A stretch of DNA of 64,000 nucleotides from WHSW01 sp963742205 (GTDB taxonomy: Bacteria > Actinomycetota > Thermoleophilia > Solirubrobacterales > 70-9), in assembly GCA_963742205.1 (NCBI GenBank), contig CAVUKZ010000012.1, positions 1-64,000 on the forward strand, given 5' to 3'. The number at the start of each line of letters is the position of its first letter. Within the stretch, counting starts at the first letter, position 1. The notes beneath the pieces were generated by a model, which searched no databases, was not told where the DNA came from, and saw only the letters and a program-made list of their open reading frames with translations. Of the stretch, positions 1 through 7,114 are shown in pieces. The position numbers were made by a program, and so were the translations under genes.

Positions 1-151
1 CGAGGAGCGGGCACAGGCGGCCGGCTCGCGGAGCCGCTTAGCTCTCCACCCTGCGCGCCGGGAGGATCGTTCGGCCGAGGGGGCTATCTCGACCCTCAGG
101 AGGCCCTCTAGGCCGCCGGGCTGTCGGAGTAGCGCTCGGGGACGAGGACGA
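1..151. other. Window edge, no supported gene
   Basis: No reading frame here has a start, a ribosome binding site and GC-rich third codon positions together. A minus-strand frame starting with ATG at 158 stays open to the window edge, but its third positions are not GC-rich, so it is not called. The stretch may hold the downstream flank of the regulator at 152-433. Confidence 0.5.
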
Positions 152-433
152 TCAGGCATCACGGCCCGAGCGCCCACCCCCGCGCTCCTCCTCGCGCCAG
201 AGGAGAACGATGCGCTCCAAGAGATCAAGCTGGCTGAGGCCGGTGACGGTTGCGTAGGCGTCGATCACGGATTCGACATTGCTACCGCTCGGCCACGCCT
301 TTCCGGTCTCCATGCGCGAGATCGTCGCGTGGCTGACCCCGGCCCGGGTGGCGATCTCAGCCTGACTCAGGTCGGCTTCGATGCGAGCGGCGCGCAGGAC
401 GGGCGCTGCGAAGTCAAGCAGGCGCGCGGTCAC
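152..433 (-). CDS. XRE-family helix-turn-helix regulator
   Basis: A small DNA-binding protein of 93 aa that is almost entirely one Cro/C1-type helix-turn-helix. Residues 14-45 carry the typical pattern: R-x-E-A-D-L-S-Q-A-E-I-A, then the recognition helix around G-V-S-H-A-T-I-S-R-M-E-T-G. The start is a GTG at 433. The gene is divergent from the secreted protein gene at 536, and the 100-bp gap between them would hold both promoters, so autoregulation or control of that neighbour is possible but is inference. No toxin partner is visible, so there is no basis for calling it an antitoxin. Confidence 0.85.
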   Translation of the reverse strand: MTARLLDFAAPVLRAARIEADLSQAEIATRAGVSHATISRMETGKAWPSGSNVESVIDAYATVTGLSQLDLLERIVLLWREEERGGGRSGRDA

Positions 434-535
434 TCTGATCCTTCATTTTGCCCCTTTGCATGGGCTGTAAATCGGGCCGATAGGCTCGCCGGAGGGCGCC
501 CTGCGCAGGGCGCAACCCTCACGGAGGAGGAGCTT

Positions 536-1090
536 ATGCGATGCACGGATGGTCGATCGAGCGGCGCCGGCATGGCCTCGCGAACCACCAGATCCGCCCT
601 CTTGGTCAGTGCGGTGGCCGTGGCGATCGTCGCTGCGATCCCGGCGTCGGCGGCCGATCGGGGCGCCCGGGCAGCGGCGGCACCACCGTCGGCGATCCCG
701 GCGAAATTCGTCGGGACCTGGCGCATCGTGTCCGAGACCCTCGTCGATCAGAACGGGGAGACAGTCGGCGCGCTGTTCGCCGATCCGGTCGGCAAGGTGA
801 CGTACACGCCGCGCGGTGACCTCTGGGCGATCGTGGGTTCACGCGCGTCCTTCGAGGCCGGGACCGCGCTCTGGTACACGGCCACGGCCGAGGTCGATCG
901 AAAGGCCGGGGTGGTCGTCCACCACGTTCAGGCCGCGTCGGTTCCTAGCGTCATCGGCACCGATCAAGTTCGAGGCTTTAAATTCTCCGCGCACGGCAAG
1001 GGGCTCACGCTGACGGCAGCGTTCGCCTCCGGGACGACCGACGTGCTCAGGTGGAGGAAGGTAGGAGCGCGCTGGGCCGGGCCGCTCTGA
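536..1090 (+). CDS. Secreted lipocalin-like domain protein
   Basis: An exported protein of 184 aa. A positively charged start is followed by a hydrophobic stretch and an A-S-A type cleavage site near residue 40. The mature part (G-T-W-R-I-V-S at about residue 62, then G-K-V-T-Y-T-P-R-G) resembles the lipocalin-like beta-barrel family in which a GTW motif opens the barrel. The ATG at 536 is chosen because a strong GGAGGAG lies just upstream; an in-frame ATG at 572 would shorten the n-region, and the longer open frame from 329 has no binding site. The ligand is unknown. It is divergent from the XRE regulator. Confidence 0.7.
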   Translation: MRCTDGRSSGAGMASRTTRSALLVSAVAVAIVAAIPASAADRGARAAAAPPSAIPAKFVGTWRIVSETLVDQNGETVGALFADPVGKVTYTPRGDLWAIVGSRASFEAGTALWYTATAEVDRKAGVVVHHVQAASVPSVIGTDQVRGFKFSAHGKGLTLTAAFASGTTDVLRWRKVGARWAGPL

Positions 1091-1091
1091 T

Positions 1092-1256
1092 TTACGCGGA
1101 CGCGTCGCGGCCGGACAGCCCGCGGTCGTGGCAGATCACGCGGACGGCGTAGCGGACGCTGGCCGCGGCGGCGACCACGACGACGGTGTAGGTGCGGTCG
1201 TCGTCGTGCGCGATCCGGAAGTGCGCCAGCCACGCGCCGGCCAGACCGTCGCTCAG
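1092..1256 (-). CDS. Small ORF coupled to hydroxyacyl-CoA dehydrogenase
   Basis: A 54-codon frame directly after the 3-hydroxyacyl-CoA dehydrogenase. Nearly every third codon position is G or C, as in real genes here, and the stop is TAA at 1092-1094. There is no ATG, GTG or TTG in frame; the only plausible initiator is CTG at 1254-1256, which overlaps the TGA of the upstream gene as CTGA. The product is a short amphipathic and hydrophobic peptide with a Val/Ala-rich centre and no recognised family. It could be a coupled small protein, or the lost C-terminus of the upstream gene after a frame change. Confidence 0.35.
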   Translation of the reverse strand: MSDGLAGAWLAHFRIAHDDDRTYTVVVVAAAASVRYAVRVICHDRGLSGRDASA

Positions 1257-2080
1257 TACTCGAAGAACCCCTCTCCCGACTTCCGGCCCAGCTTCCCGGC
1301 GGCGACCATCTCCCCGATCAGCTGCGGGACCACGTCGGCGCCGCCTCCCGCGCCGTCGCGGTCGAGGCTCTCGCCGATCGCCGCCGCTACGTCCAGGCCG
1401 ACGAAATCGAGCAGCCGCAGCGGCCCCATCGGGTGCCCGGCCCCGAGCTGCATGCAGGAGTCGACGTCCTCGGCCGCCATCCCGCTCGACTCCATCAGGC
1501 GCACGGCCTCGAACAGATACGGGAAGAGCAGCCGGTTGACGACGAAGCCGGCCTGGTCGGGGACCTCGATCGCGGTCTTGCCCATCGCCGCGCACCAGGC
1601 GCGCGCGCGATCGGCGATCCCGTCGGCGAGGGCCTCGGGCAGGCAGAGCTCAACGAGCTCCATGCGCGCGACCGGGTTGAAGACGTGAAGGCCGAAGAAG
1701 CGCTCCGGGCTGGCGGCGCGCTGCGCGAGCTCGGCGATCGACAGCGACGAGGTCGTGGTCGCGAGGTGGGCCGCCGGCACCGCACCGCCCAGGGTCGCGA
1801 GCAGCTCGGCCTTGGCGTCGCCGTCCTCGGCAATCGCCTCGACGATCACGTCGCAGTCGGCGAGGTCGGCCGGGTTCGTGGTCACCTTGATCCGCTCGGG
1901 CGCGCCCCGGTCGAGCTTGCGCGCCTCGCCCTGGGCGTTCTCCTCCGCGCGCCATGCCGACGCGTCGCTGCGGGCGAGCAGCCGCACCGTGCCCGTCTGC
2001 GTCGCGCACGCGGCGAGCCCGCAGGCGATGAGCCCGCTGCCGGCCACGCCGGGGCGCTCGTATCCCGCTGAACCTCCCAT
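1253..2080 (-). CDS. 3-hydroxyacyl-CoA dehydrogenase family protein
   Basis: NAD-dependent oxidation or reduction of 3-hydroxyacyl-CoA, probably 3-hydroxybutyryl-CoA, in the cytoplasm. The 275-aa length fits the short single-subunit family (about 280-290 aa). The N-terminal Rossmann fold carries a G-V-A-G-S-G-L loop. Visible family motifs are D-V-I-V-E-A-I-A-E-D, then T-S-S-L-S-I with F-F-G-L-H-V-F-N-P (catalytic His), and G-F-V-V-N-R-L. The C-terminal domain has G-A-G-H-P-M-G-P and ends G-R-K-S-G-E-G-F-F-E-Y. ATG 2080 is preferred because the Rossmann loop follows at once. It is divergent from the thiolase gene, which acts on the next intermediate of the same pathway. Confidence 0.85.
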   Translation of the reverse strand: MGGSAGYERPGVAGSGLIACGLAACATQTGTVRLLARSDASAWRAEENAQGEARKLDRGAPERIKVTTNPADLADCDVIVEAIAEDGDAKAELLATLGGAVPAAHLATTTSSLSIAELAQRAASPERFFGLHVFNPVARMELVELCLPEALADGIADRARAWCAAMGKTAIEVPDQAGFVVNRLLFPYLFEAVRLMESSGMAAEDVDSCMQLGAGHPMGPLRLLDFVGLDVAAAIGESLDRDGAGGGADVVPQLIGEMVAAGKLGRKSGEGFFEY

Positions 2081-2170
2081 TCGGCGGGTTACTATCACGC
2101 GCGGGCCGCGACCGACGAGTAGTATCACCTACAGTCGCATCAAGAAACTGACTACGGAGGACCAAGAGCA
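2081..2170. promoter_or_regulatory. Divergent promoter region, dehydrogenase/thiolase
   Basis: A 90-bp gap between two divergent genes of one pathway. It holds two similar 9-mers, TACTATCAC and TAGTATCAC, about 30 bp apart, and a good ribosome binding site (CGGAGG) before the thiolase ATG. The TAGTAT could serve as a -10 element for the thiolase; no clear -35 is seen. No obvious operator palindrome was found. Confidence 0.35.
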
Positions 2171-3352
2171 ATGACCGGCACCGGGAAGTTCTCAGGGCGC
2201 GAGGTAGTGATCGTCGAGGCGGTGCGGACCCCGGTGGGACGCGGTCATCCGGAGAAGGGCTACTACAAGGACGTCCACGCGTCGACGCTGCTGGCGCGGA
2301 CGTACTCGGAGCTCATCGACCGGGCCGGCATCGATGCCGCCGAGGTCGAGGACGTCGTCGCCGGCTGCGTGCAGCAGTTCGGCGAGCAGGCGATCAACAT
2401 CGGGCGCAACGCCTGGCTCGAGGCCGGGCTGCCGATCGAGACCCCGGCGACGACCGTCGACCGCCAGTGCGGCTCCGCGCAGCAGGCGATCAACTTCGCC
2501 GCGGCCCTGATCGCGTCCGGCGTCCACGACGTCGTCATCGGCGGCGGCGTTGAGCACATGGGTCACATCTCTTTCGCCGACTCGCTCGAGGTCCAAAAGG
2601 AGCACGGCTTCGCCTTCAGCCCGCAGCTGATGGAGCGCTACAACCTCGTCCCGCAGGGGATCAGCGCCGAGATGATCGCTGACAAGTGGGAGATCCCACG
2701 CTCGGAGCTCGACGAGATCGGCCTGCGCTCCCACCAGCTCGCCGCGAAGGCGACCGAGGAGGGCCGCTTTGACCGCGAGATGCTCCCCTTCCAGGTCAAC
2801 GGCGACACCTATACGACCGACCAGGGCATCCGTCCGGACACCAGCCTCGAGGCCCTCGCGGGCCTGCGGACCGTGTTCAAGGAGGACGGCAAGGTCACGG
2901 CCGGCAACTCCTCCCAGGTCTCCGACGGCGCCGCCGCGGTGCTGCTGATGACCCGCGAGAAGGCCGACGCGCTCGGGCTGACGCCCCGCGCGCGGATCGT
3001 CGACCAGACGACGGTCGGCGTCGACCCGGTGATCATGCTCACCGGCCCGATCCCGGCGACCAGGAAGCTCCTGGAGCGCAACGGGATGAAGATCGACGAC
3101 ATCGACCTGATCGAGATCAACGAGGCCTTCGCCTCGGTGGTCGCCGCCTGGCGCCGTGAGCTCGAGCCCGACATGGACCGGGTCAACGTCAACGGCGGCG
3201 CGATCGCGATCGGGCACCCGCTCGGCTCCACCGGCGCCCGGCTGATGACCACGCTCCTGCACGAGATGGAGCGCACGGACAAGGCGACGGGCCTGGTGAC
3301 GATGTGCTGCGGCGGCGGGCTCGGCACGGGCACGCTGATCGAGCGGGTCTAG
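2171..3352 (+). CDS. Thiolase (acetyl-CoA C-acyltransferase)
   Basis: Forms or cleaves 3-ketoacyl-CoA with CoA, in beta-oxidation or acetoacetyl-CoA synthesis. At 393 aa it is full length for the family. The nucleophilic Cys is at about residue 100 (V-D-R-Q-C-G-S). The C-terminal half has N-E-A-F-A-S, the catalytic His in G-G-A-I-A-I-G-H-P-L-G-S-T-G-A-R, and the second Cys in C-C-G-G-G-L-G-T-G. A strong binding site precedes ATG 2171. The divergent 3-hydroxyacyl-CoA dehydrogenase supports a shared fatty-acid or C4 acyl-CoA role. Degradative versus biosynthetic direction cannot be told from sequence. Confidence 0.93.
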   Translation: MTGTGKFSGREVVIVEAVRTPVGRGHPEKGYYKDVHASTLLARTYSELIDRAGIDAAEVEDVVAGCVQQFGEQAINIGRNAWLEAGLPIETPATTVDRQCGSAQQAINFAAALIASGVHDVVIGGGVEHMGHISFADSLEVQKEHGFAFSPQLMERYNLVPQGISAEMIADKWEIPRSELDEIGLRSHQLAAKATEEGRFDREMLPFQVNGDTYTTDQGIRPDTSLEALAGLRTVFKEDGKVTAGNSSQVSDGAAAVLLMTREKADALGLTPRARIVDQTTVGVDPVIMLTGPIPATRKLLERNGMKIDDIDLIEINEAFASVVAAWRRELEPDMDRVNVNGGAIAIGHPLGSTGARLMTTLLHEMERTDKATGLVTMCCGGGLGTGTLIERV

Positions 3353-3795
3353 CGATCGCGGCGACGGCCGCGATCCTCACCGGCTGCGGCGGCGACGACC
3401 CGGCGACGACCTACCCCACCGGGGTGTCGCGGCCGATCGCCAAGGTCCGGTTCCTGGCCGAGGCCGACAGGATCTGTCACTCGACGAGCGCCCGGGTCGA
3501 GGCGGCCGCCGACGACCTCGCGACGAGCGGCCACGACCCGCGACCGGCGGAGGCACGCCGGGTCGCGCTGAACGTCGCCGTCCCGGCGCTCGAGGCCGAG
3601 GTGCAGGCGATCAGCTCGCTCGGGTCCCCGCGCGGCGACGAGAGCGAGGTCGAGGCGATTATCCGCGCGACCAAGCGGGGCATCGCCCAGATCGAGGCGG
3701 ACCCGGCCGGGGTGGTCGACGGGCCACCGCCTGCGCTGCGCAAAGCGGGGCGGCTGGCGCGCGCGTACGGCTCGGCCGAGTGCGAGCTGAGGTAG
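3304..3795 (+). CDS. Predicted lipoprotein starting inside the thiolase gene
   Basis: A 163-aa protein of unknown function. The ATG at 3304 lies 49 bases inside the thiolase gene in another frame, and that start gives a complete lipoprotein signal: an Arg-rich n-region, a hydrophobic A-G-L-A-I-A-A-T-A-A-I-L core and the lipobox L-T-G-C followed by G-G-D-D. Starts further downstream would lose the n-region. The mature part is helical and charged (F-L-A-E-A-D-R-I-C near residue 50, with a second Cys near the C-terminus at A-E-C-E-L-R), a layout common in small actinobacterial lipoproteins. The overlap suggests translational coupling to the thiolase. Confidence 0.7.
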   Translation: MLRRRARHGHADRAGLAIAATAAILTGCGGDDPATTYPTGVSRPIAKVRFLAEADRICHSTSARVEAAADDLATSGHDPRPAEARRVALNVAVPALEAEVQAISSLGSPRGDESEVEAIIRATKRGIAQIEADPAGVVDGPPPALRKAGRLARAYGSAECELR

Positions 3796-3805
3796 GTTCG
3801 CGCGG

Positions 3806-4855
3806 GTGAGCTCCCCCACGGCCCTCGACCGAGTGCAGATCGCCGGCCTCGGCGACTCCCTGGGCGACCTCGCCGAGCAGGCGCGCGCGGCCGAGGCGGC
3901 CGGGATCGACTGCGTCTGGGCGGTCGAGCTCTTTCGCAGCTCGCTGACCCAGGCGATGTGGCTGGCCTCCAGCACGGAGACGATCGGCGTCGGCACCGGG
4001 ATCGCCTGGGGCTTCACGCGCAGCCCGATGATCATCGCGCTCTCGGCGCTCGACATCGACGAGGCCTCGGGCGGGCGCTTCCGCCTCGGGCTCGGAGCCG
4101 GCGTCAAGCGGCTCAACGAGACCTGGCACGGGGCCGAGTACGGGCGCCCCGCGCCGCACCTGCGCGAGACCGTCGAGGCCGTGCGGCTGATCATCCAGAG
4201 CGCCGGCGGCGCGGAGCCCATCCGCTACGAGGGCACCTACCACGACATCGACATCAAGGGCTGGATCCGCCCACACCCCAAGGTCCGGGAATCGATCCCG
4301 ATCTACACGGCCGCCGTGCAGCAGGGGATGGCGAGGGTCGCCGGCGACGTCGCGGACGGGATGATCGGGCACCCGATGTGCTCGATGCGATGGTTGGACG
4401 AGGTGCTGGTGACCAACTTCGAGCTCGGGCTGAACCGCTCCAATCGCGAGCGCTCCAGCTTCGACTTCCTGCCGACCGTGTGCTGCGCGATCGACGACGA
4501 CGAGGCCGCCGCGATCGAGGCCGCCCGGCGCACGATCGCCTTCTACGCGACCGTGCGCACGTACATGCCGCTCTGGGAGATGCACGGCTTTGGCGACGCC
4601 GCCGCGGCCGTGGGCGACGCGTTCCGCCGCGGCGAGTTCGCGGACATGGCGAGTCACATCCCCGACGAGATGGTCGACACCTATACGGCGGCGGGACCGC
4701 TGGACAAGGTGCGCGAGCGCGTCGAGGCGGTCGCCGAGCGGGGCGACGGGATCTGGCTGGGGCCGCCCACCTACTTCCTGGCGCCCGAGCAGATCGCCGC
4801 CTATCAGCAGCGGATCGTCGAGGCGTTCGTGCCGGGCGCGCACGTCGCCGCGTAA
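3806..4855 (+). CDS. Luciferase-like (LLM) F420-dependent oxidoreductase
   Basis: A TIM-barrel oxidoreductase of the bacterial luciferase superfamily, 349 aa. Family marks are the opening segment D-L-A-E-Q-A-R-A-A-E-A-A-G-I-D-C-V-W, then T-E-T-I-G-V-G-T-G-I with R-S-P, and G-G-R-F-R-L-G-L-G-A-G-V. The C-terminus has the usual P-L-D-K-V-R-E-R-V helix. Actinobacterial members commonly use coenzyme F420, but some use FMN; the substrate cannot be read from sequence. The start is GTG 3806, 10 bases after the lipoprotein gene, so it may be cotranscribed with thiolase and lipoprotein. Confidence 0.85.
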   Translation: MSSPTALDRVQIAGLGDSLGDLAEQARAAEAAGIDCVWAVELFRSSLTQAMWLASSTETIGVGTGIAWGFTRSPMIIALSALDIDEASGGRFRLGLGAGVKRLNETWHGAEYGRPAPHLRETVEAVRLIIQSAGGAEPIRYEGTYHDIDIKGWIRPHPKVRESIPIYTAAVQQGMARVAGDVADGMIGHPMCSMRWLDEVLVTNFELGLNRSNRERSSFDFLPTVCCAIDDDEAAAIEAARRTIAFYATVRTYMPLWEMHGFGDAAAAVGDAFRRGEFADMASHIPDEMVDTYTAAGPLDKVRERVEAVAERGDGIWLGPPTYFLAPEQIAAYQQRIVEAFVPGAHVAA

Positions 4856-4888
4856 CGCCCGCGTCCCCTGCGCGACAGAGGCCGCGGG

Positions 4889-6109
4889 ATGGAGATCTCG
4901 TTCACGAACCTGCTGATCGTCGTCGCGGCCGGATTCGCCGCCCCCCTTGCGCTCGGCCTGGTGCCGAGGTTCCGGCTCCCGGCGGTGGTGCTGGAGATCG
5001 TCATCGGAATCCTGATCGGGCCTGCCGTGCTCGGATGGGTCGAGGTCGACGAGCCCGTCGAGGTGCTCTCCGTCGTCGGGCTCGCGTTCCTGCTCTTCCT
5101 CGCCGGCCTGGAGATCGACCTCTCGGCGCTCCGCGGCGCGCTCCTGCGCGCTGCCTCGCTGGGATTCGCGATCTCCCTCGGACTGGCGGTGGTCGCCGGG
5201 CTGCTCCTGGACCTCGCCGGGATCGCCGATGAGCCGCTGCTCATCGCGATCATCCTCGCCTCGACCTCACTCGGGGTCATCGTCCCGGTGCTCCAGGACT
5301 CGGGCGAGATCTCGTCGCGGTTCGGCCAGCTGGTGATCGCCGCTGCCTCGATCGCCGACTTCGCGTCGGTTCTCCTGCTGACCCTGCTGTTCTCCGGGGA
5401 GTCGACCGGGATCGCCGAGAAGCTGATCCTGATCGGCGCCTTCGTGCTCGTGATCGCTGCGGTGGCGGTCGGCGTCGCTCAGGCGGAACGCTGGCGGAAG
5501 CTGTCGGCGGCGCTGGTCCGCCTTCAGGACACCAGCGCCCAGATCCGCGTGCGAGGCTCGTTCGTCCTCCTGATCGGGATGGTCGCGCTCGCCGAGCAAC
5601 TCGGCCTCGAGCTGATCCTGGGCGCGTTCGCCGCCGGCGCCATCCTCAACCACCTCGACCAGGACCGGGGCATGACCCATCCCGAGTTCCGGCTGAAGCT
5701 CGCGGCGGTCGGCTTCGGGGTCTTCATCCCGGTCTTCTTCGTCACCAGCGGGGTCCGCTTCGACCTCGACGCGCTCTTCGCCTCCTCAACCGCGATCGCT
5801 TCGATCCCGGCCTTCGTCGCCGCGCTGCTCGTCGCCCGCGGCCTGCCGGCGCTTCTGTACCGCAACCAGTTCGACCCCCGCCGGGTCGCCGCGGCGGCGC
5901 TGCTACAGGCGACGTCGCTGCCGTTCATCGTCGCCGCGACCGCGATCGGCCAGGATCTCGGCCTGATCGACGCGGCGACGTCGGCAGGCTTCATCGCCGC
6001 CGGCCTGGTCACGGTGCTGGTCTTCCCGCTCACCGCGCTTGGCCTGCTCGGCAAGTCAGGACGGGCCCCGGCCGCCGAGCCATCGGCCGAGCGGACGATG
6101 GCTATGTAG
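4889..6109 (+). CDS. CPA2-family cation/proton antiporter
   Basis: An integral membrane protein of 406 aa with about 12 hydrophobic segments. It matches the Na+/H+ exchanger (KefB/NapA-like) fold: an N-terminal helix set with G-L-A-F-L-L-F-L-A-G-L-E-I-D, then A-S-T-S-L-G-V-I-V-P-V-L, and in the second half F-I-P-V-F-F-V-T-S-G-V-R-F-D-L, the equivalent of the usual F-F-V-x-x-G family motif. There is no C-terminal RCK/TrkA nucleotide-binding domain, so it is the short form. It probably exchanges K+ or Na+ for protons at the plasma membrane. The 3' end overlaps the convergent methyltransferase gene by 8 bases. Confidence 0.88.
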   Translation: MEISFTNLLIVVAAGFAAPLALGLVPRFRLPAVVLEIVIGILIGPAVLGWVEVDEPVEVLSVVGLAFLLFLAGLEIDLSALRGALLRAASLGFAISLGLAVVAGLLLDLAGIADEPLLIAIILASTSLGVIVPVLQDSGEISSRFGQLVIAAASIADFASVLLLTLLFSGESTGIAEKLILIGAFVLVIAAVAVGVAQAERWRKLSAALVRLQDTSAQIRVRGSFVLLIGMVALAEQLGLELILGAFAAGAILNHLDQDRGMTHPEFRLKLAAVGFGVFIPVFFVTSGVRFDLDALFASSTAIASIPAFVAALLVARGLPALLYRNQFDPRRVAAAALLQATSLPFIVAATAIGQDLGLIDAATSAGFIAAGLVTVLVFPLTALGLLGKSGRAPAAEPSAERTMAM

Positions 6110-6890
6110 CGAGCCGGCCGCCCACGAACTGAACCATCCCCGACAGCCGCCGGTGGATCCCCGTGAAGCCGCGCCGCTCGAGCGCCGCGACGATCTCGTC
6201 GCCCTCGAAGATGCGCATCCCGCTCGCGCGCTCGAGCACCGGCTTGAGCGGGCGGACCGTGAGCTCGCGGCGCACCGAGGTCATGAGCGCGATTCGGCCC
6301 CCGGGACGCAGCGCGCGGCGCATCTCGTCGAGGCCGGCGAACGGGTCCGAGAACAGATGCAGGGCCGCGAAGCAGCAGACCGCGTCGACGGTCGCATCGC
6401 GGAAGGGCAGCGCGGTTGCGTCGCCCCGGATCAGGACGAGGTTGCCCAGCTCGGTCCGCCGTAGCTCCTCGCCGCCGCGCTCGAGCATCGTCCGCGAGCC
6501 GTCGATGCCGAGCGCCAGCCCGCTCGGGCCGACGGTGCGCGCGAACTCGCGGGTGAAGTTGCCGGGCCCGCACGCGACGTCGAGCACGGTGTCGCCCGCG
6601 CCCAGCCCGAGCAGCAGCCGCGCGATCCGCAGCTCCTCCGCCATCCCCGGGCCGGTGACGCCCTTGGCCACCCGCCCCAGGGCGGGGCGCCAGTAGCGCT
6701 CGTAGATCGCCGGCACCAGCCGGGTGACCATGAGGTCCTGCGTGGGGCCGGTGGATTCGAGCTCGCCCTCGAGGAGGTCGAGGTAGCCGGCGTCGTTGAC
6801 GCCCCGCTCCGCGGCGAGGCGGGCGGCGGGCTCGGAGAGCAACTCGAGGGTTCGCTCGAGTGCGTTCGCCGGGCCGGCCTCGGTGGTCAC
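6102..6890 (-). CDS. Class I SAM-dependent methyltransferase
   Basis: A 262-aa enzyme with a UbiE/COQ5-like core. Motif I is V-L-D-V-A-C-G-P-G-N-F-T-R-E-F-A at about residues 100-115. The acidic residue binding the SAM ribose follows in L-A-L-G-I-D-G-S. Further on come G-D-A-T-A-L-P-F-R-D and L-R-P-G-G-R-I-A-L-M. An N-terminal extension of about 80 residues precedes the fold. GTG 6890 overlaps the upstream stop as GTGA, so translation is coupled to the 75-aa protein. The methyl acceptor is unknown; its partner genes give no pathway. Confidence 0.88.
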   Translation of the reverse strand: MTTEAGPANALERTLELLSEPAARLAAERGVNDAGYLDLLEGELESTGPTQDLMVTRLVPAIYERYWRPALGRVAKGVTGPGMAEELRIARLLLGLGAGDTVLDVACGPGNFTREFARTVGPSGLALGIDGSRTMLERGGEELRRTELGNLVLIRGDATALPFRDATVDAVCCFAALHLFSDPFAGLDEMRRALRPGGRIALMTSVRRELTVRPLKPVLERASGMRIFEGDEIVAALERRGFTGIHRRLSGMVQFVGGRLAT

Positions 6891-7114
6891 GTGCCGCGCG
6901 GGTCGCCCGAATGGCGAGCGAGCTCGGTCAGCCTCACGATCTCGCGTTCGCCCGCGACCCGCGCCGGGTCGGTCGGCTCCAGCGGAGCGATCAGGCGCTG
7001 GATCCGGTTGCGGATCTGGAGCGCGAAGTGCGGGGTCGAGGGGCCGGCGAGGGCCCGCACGTCCTCGACCGTCACCCGGCCGGTGAGCCTGTCTGGCCTC
7101 TCGCTCTCGCTCAT
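6887..7114 (-). CDS. Conserved-looking 75-aa protein, unknown function
   Basis: A small charged protein of 75 aa in the middle of a tightly overlapping operon: its ATG overlaps the stop of the cell-wall-binding gene (ATGA) and its TGA overlaps the GTG of the methyltransferase (GTGA). The sequence reads like a small soluble helical domain (V-T-V-E-D-V-R-A-L-A-G-P-S-T-P-H-F-A-L-Q, then R-N-R-I-Q-R-L-I). The tight coupling on both sides and GC-rich third codon positions make it a real gene. No family is recognised. Confidence 0.75.
   Translation of the reverse strand: MSESERPDRLTGRVTVEDVRALAGPSTPHFALQIRNRIQRLIAPLEPTDPARVAGEREIVRLTELARHSGDPRGT

Noticed and set aside
1..158. Minus-strand frame from ATG 158 to the window edge
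   Set aside because: Third codon positions are not GC-rich and there is no binding site.
2192..3262. Long antisense open frame across the thiolase gene
   Set aside because: It mirrors the GC-rich third positions of the real gene, has no family motifs, and sense-strand thiolase motifs are complete.
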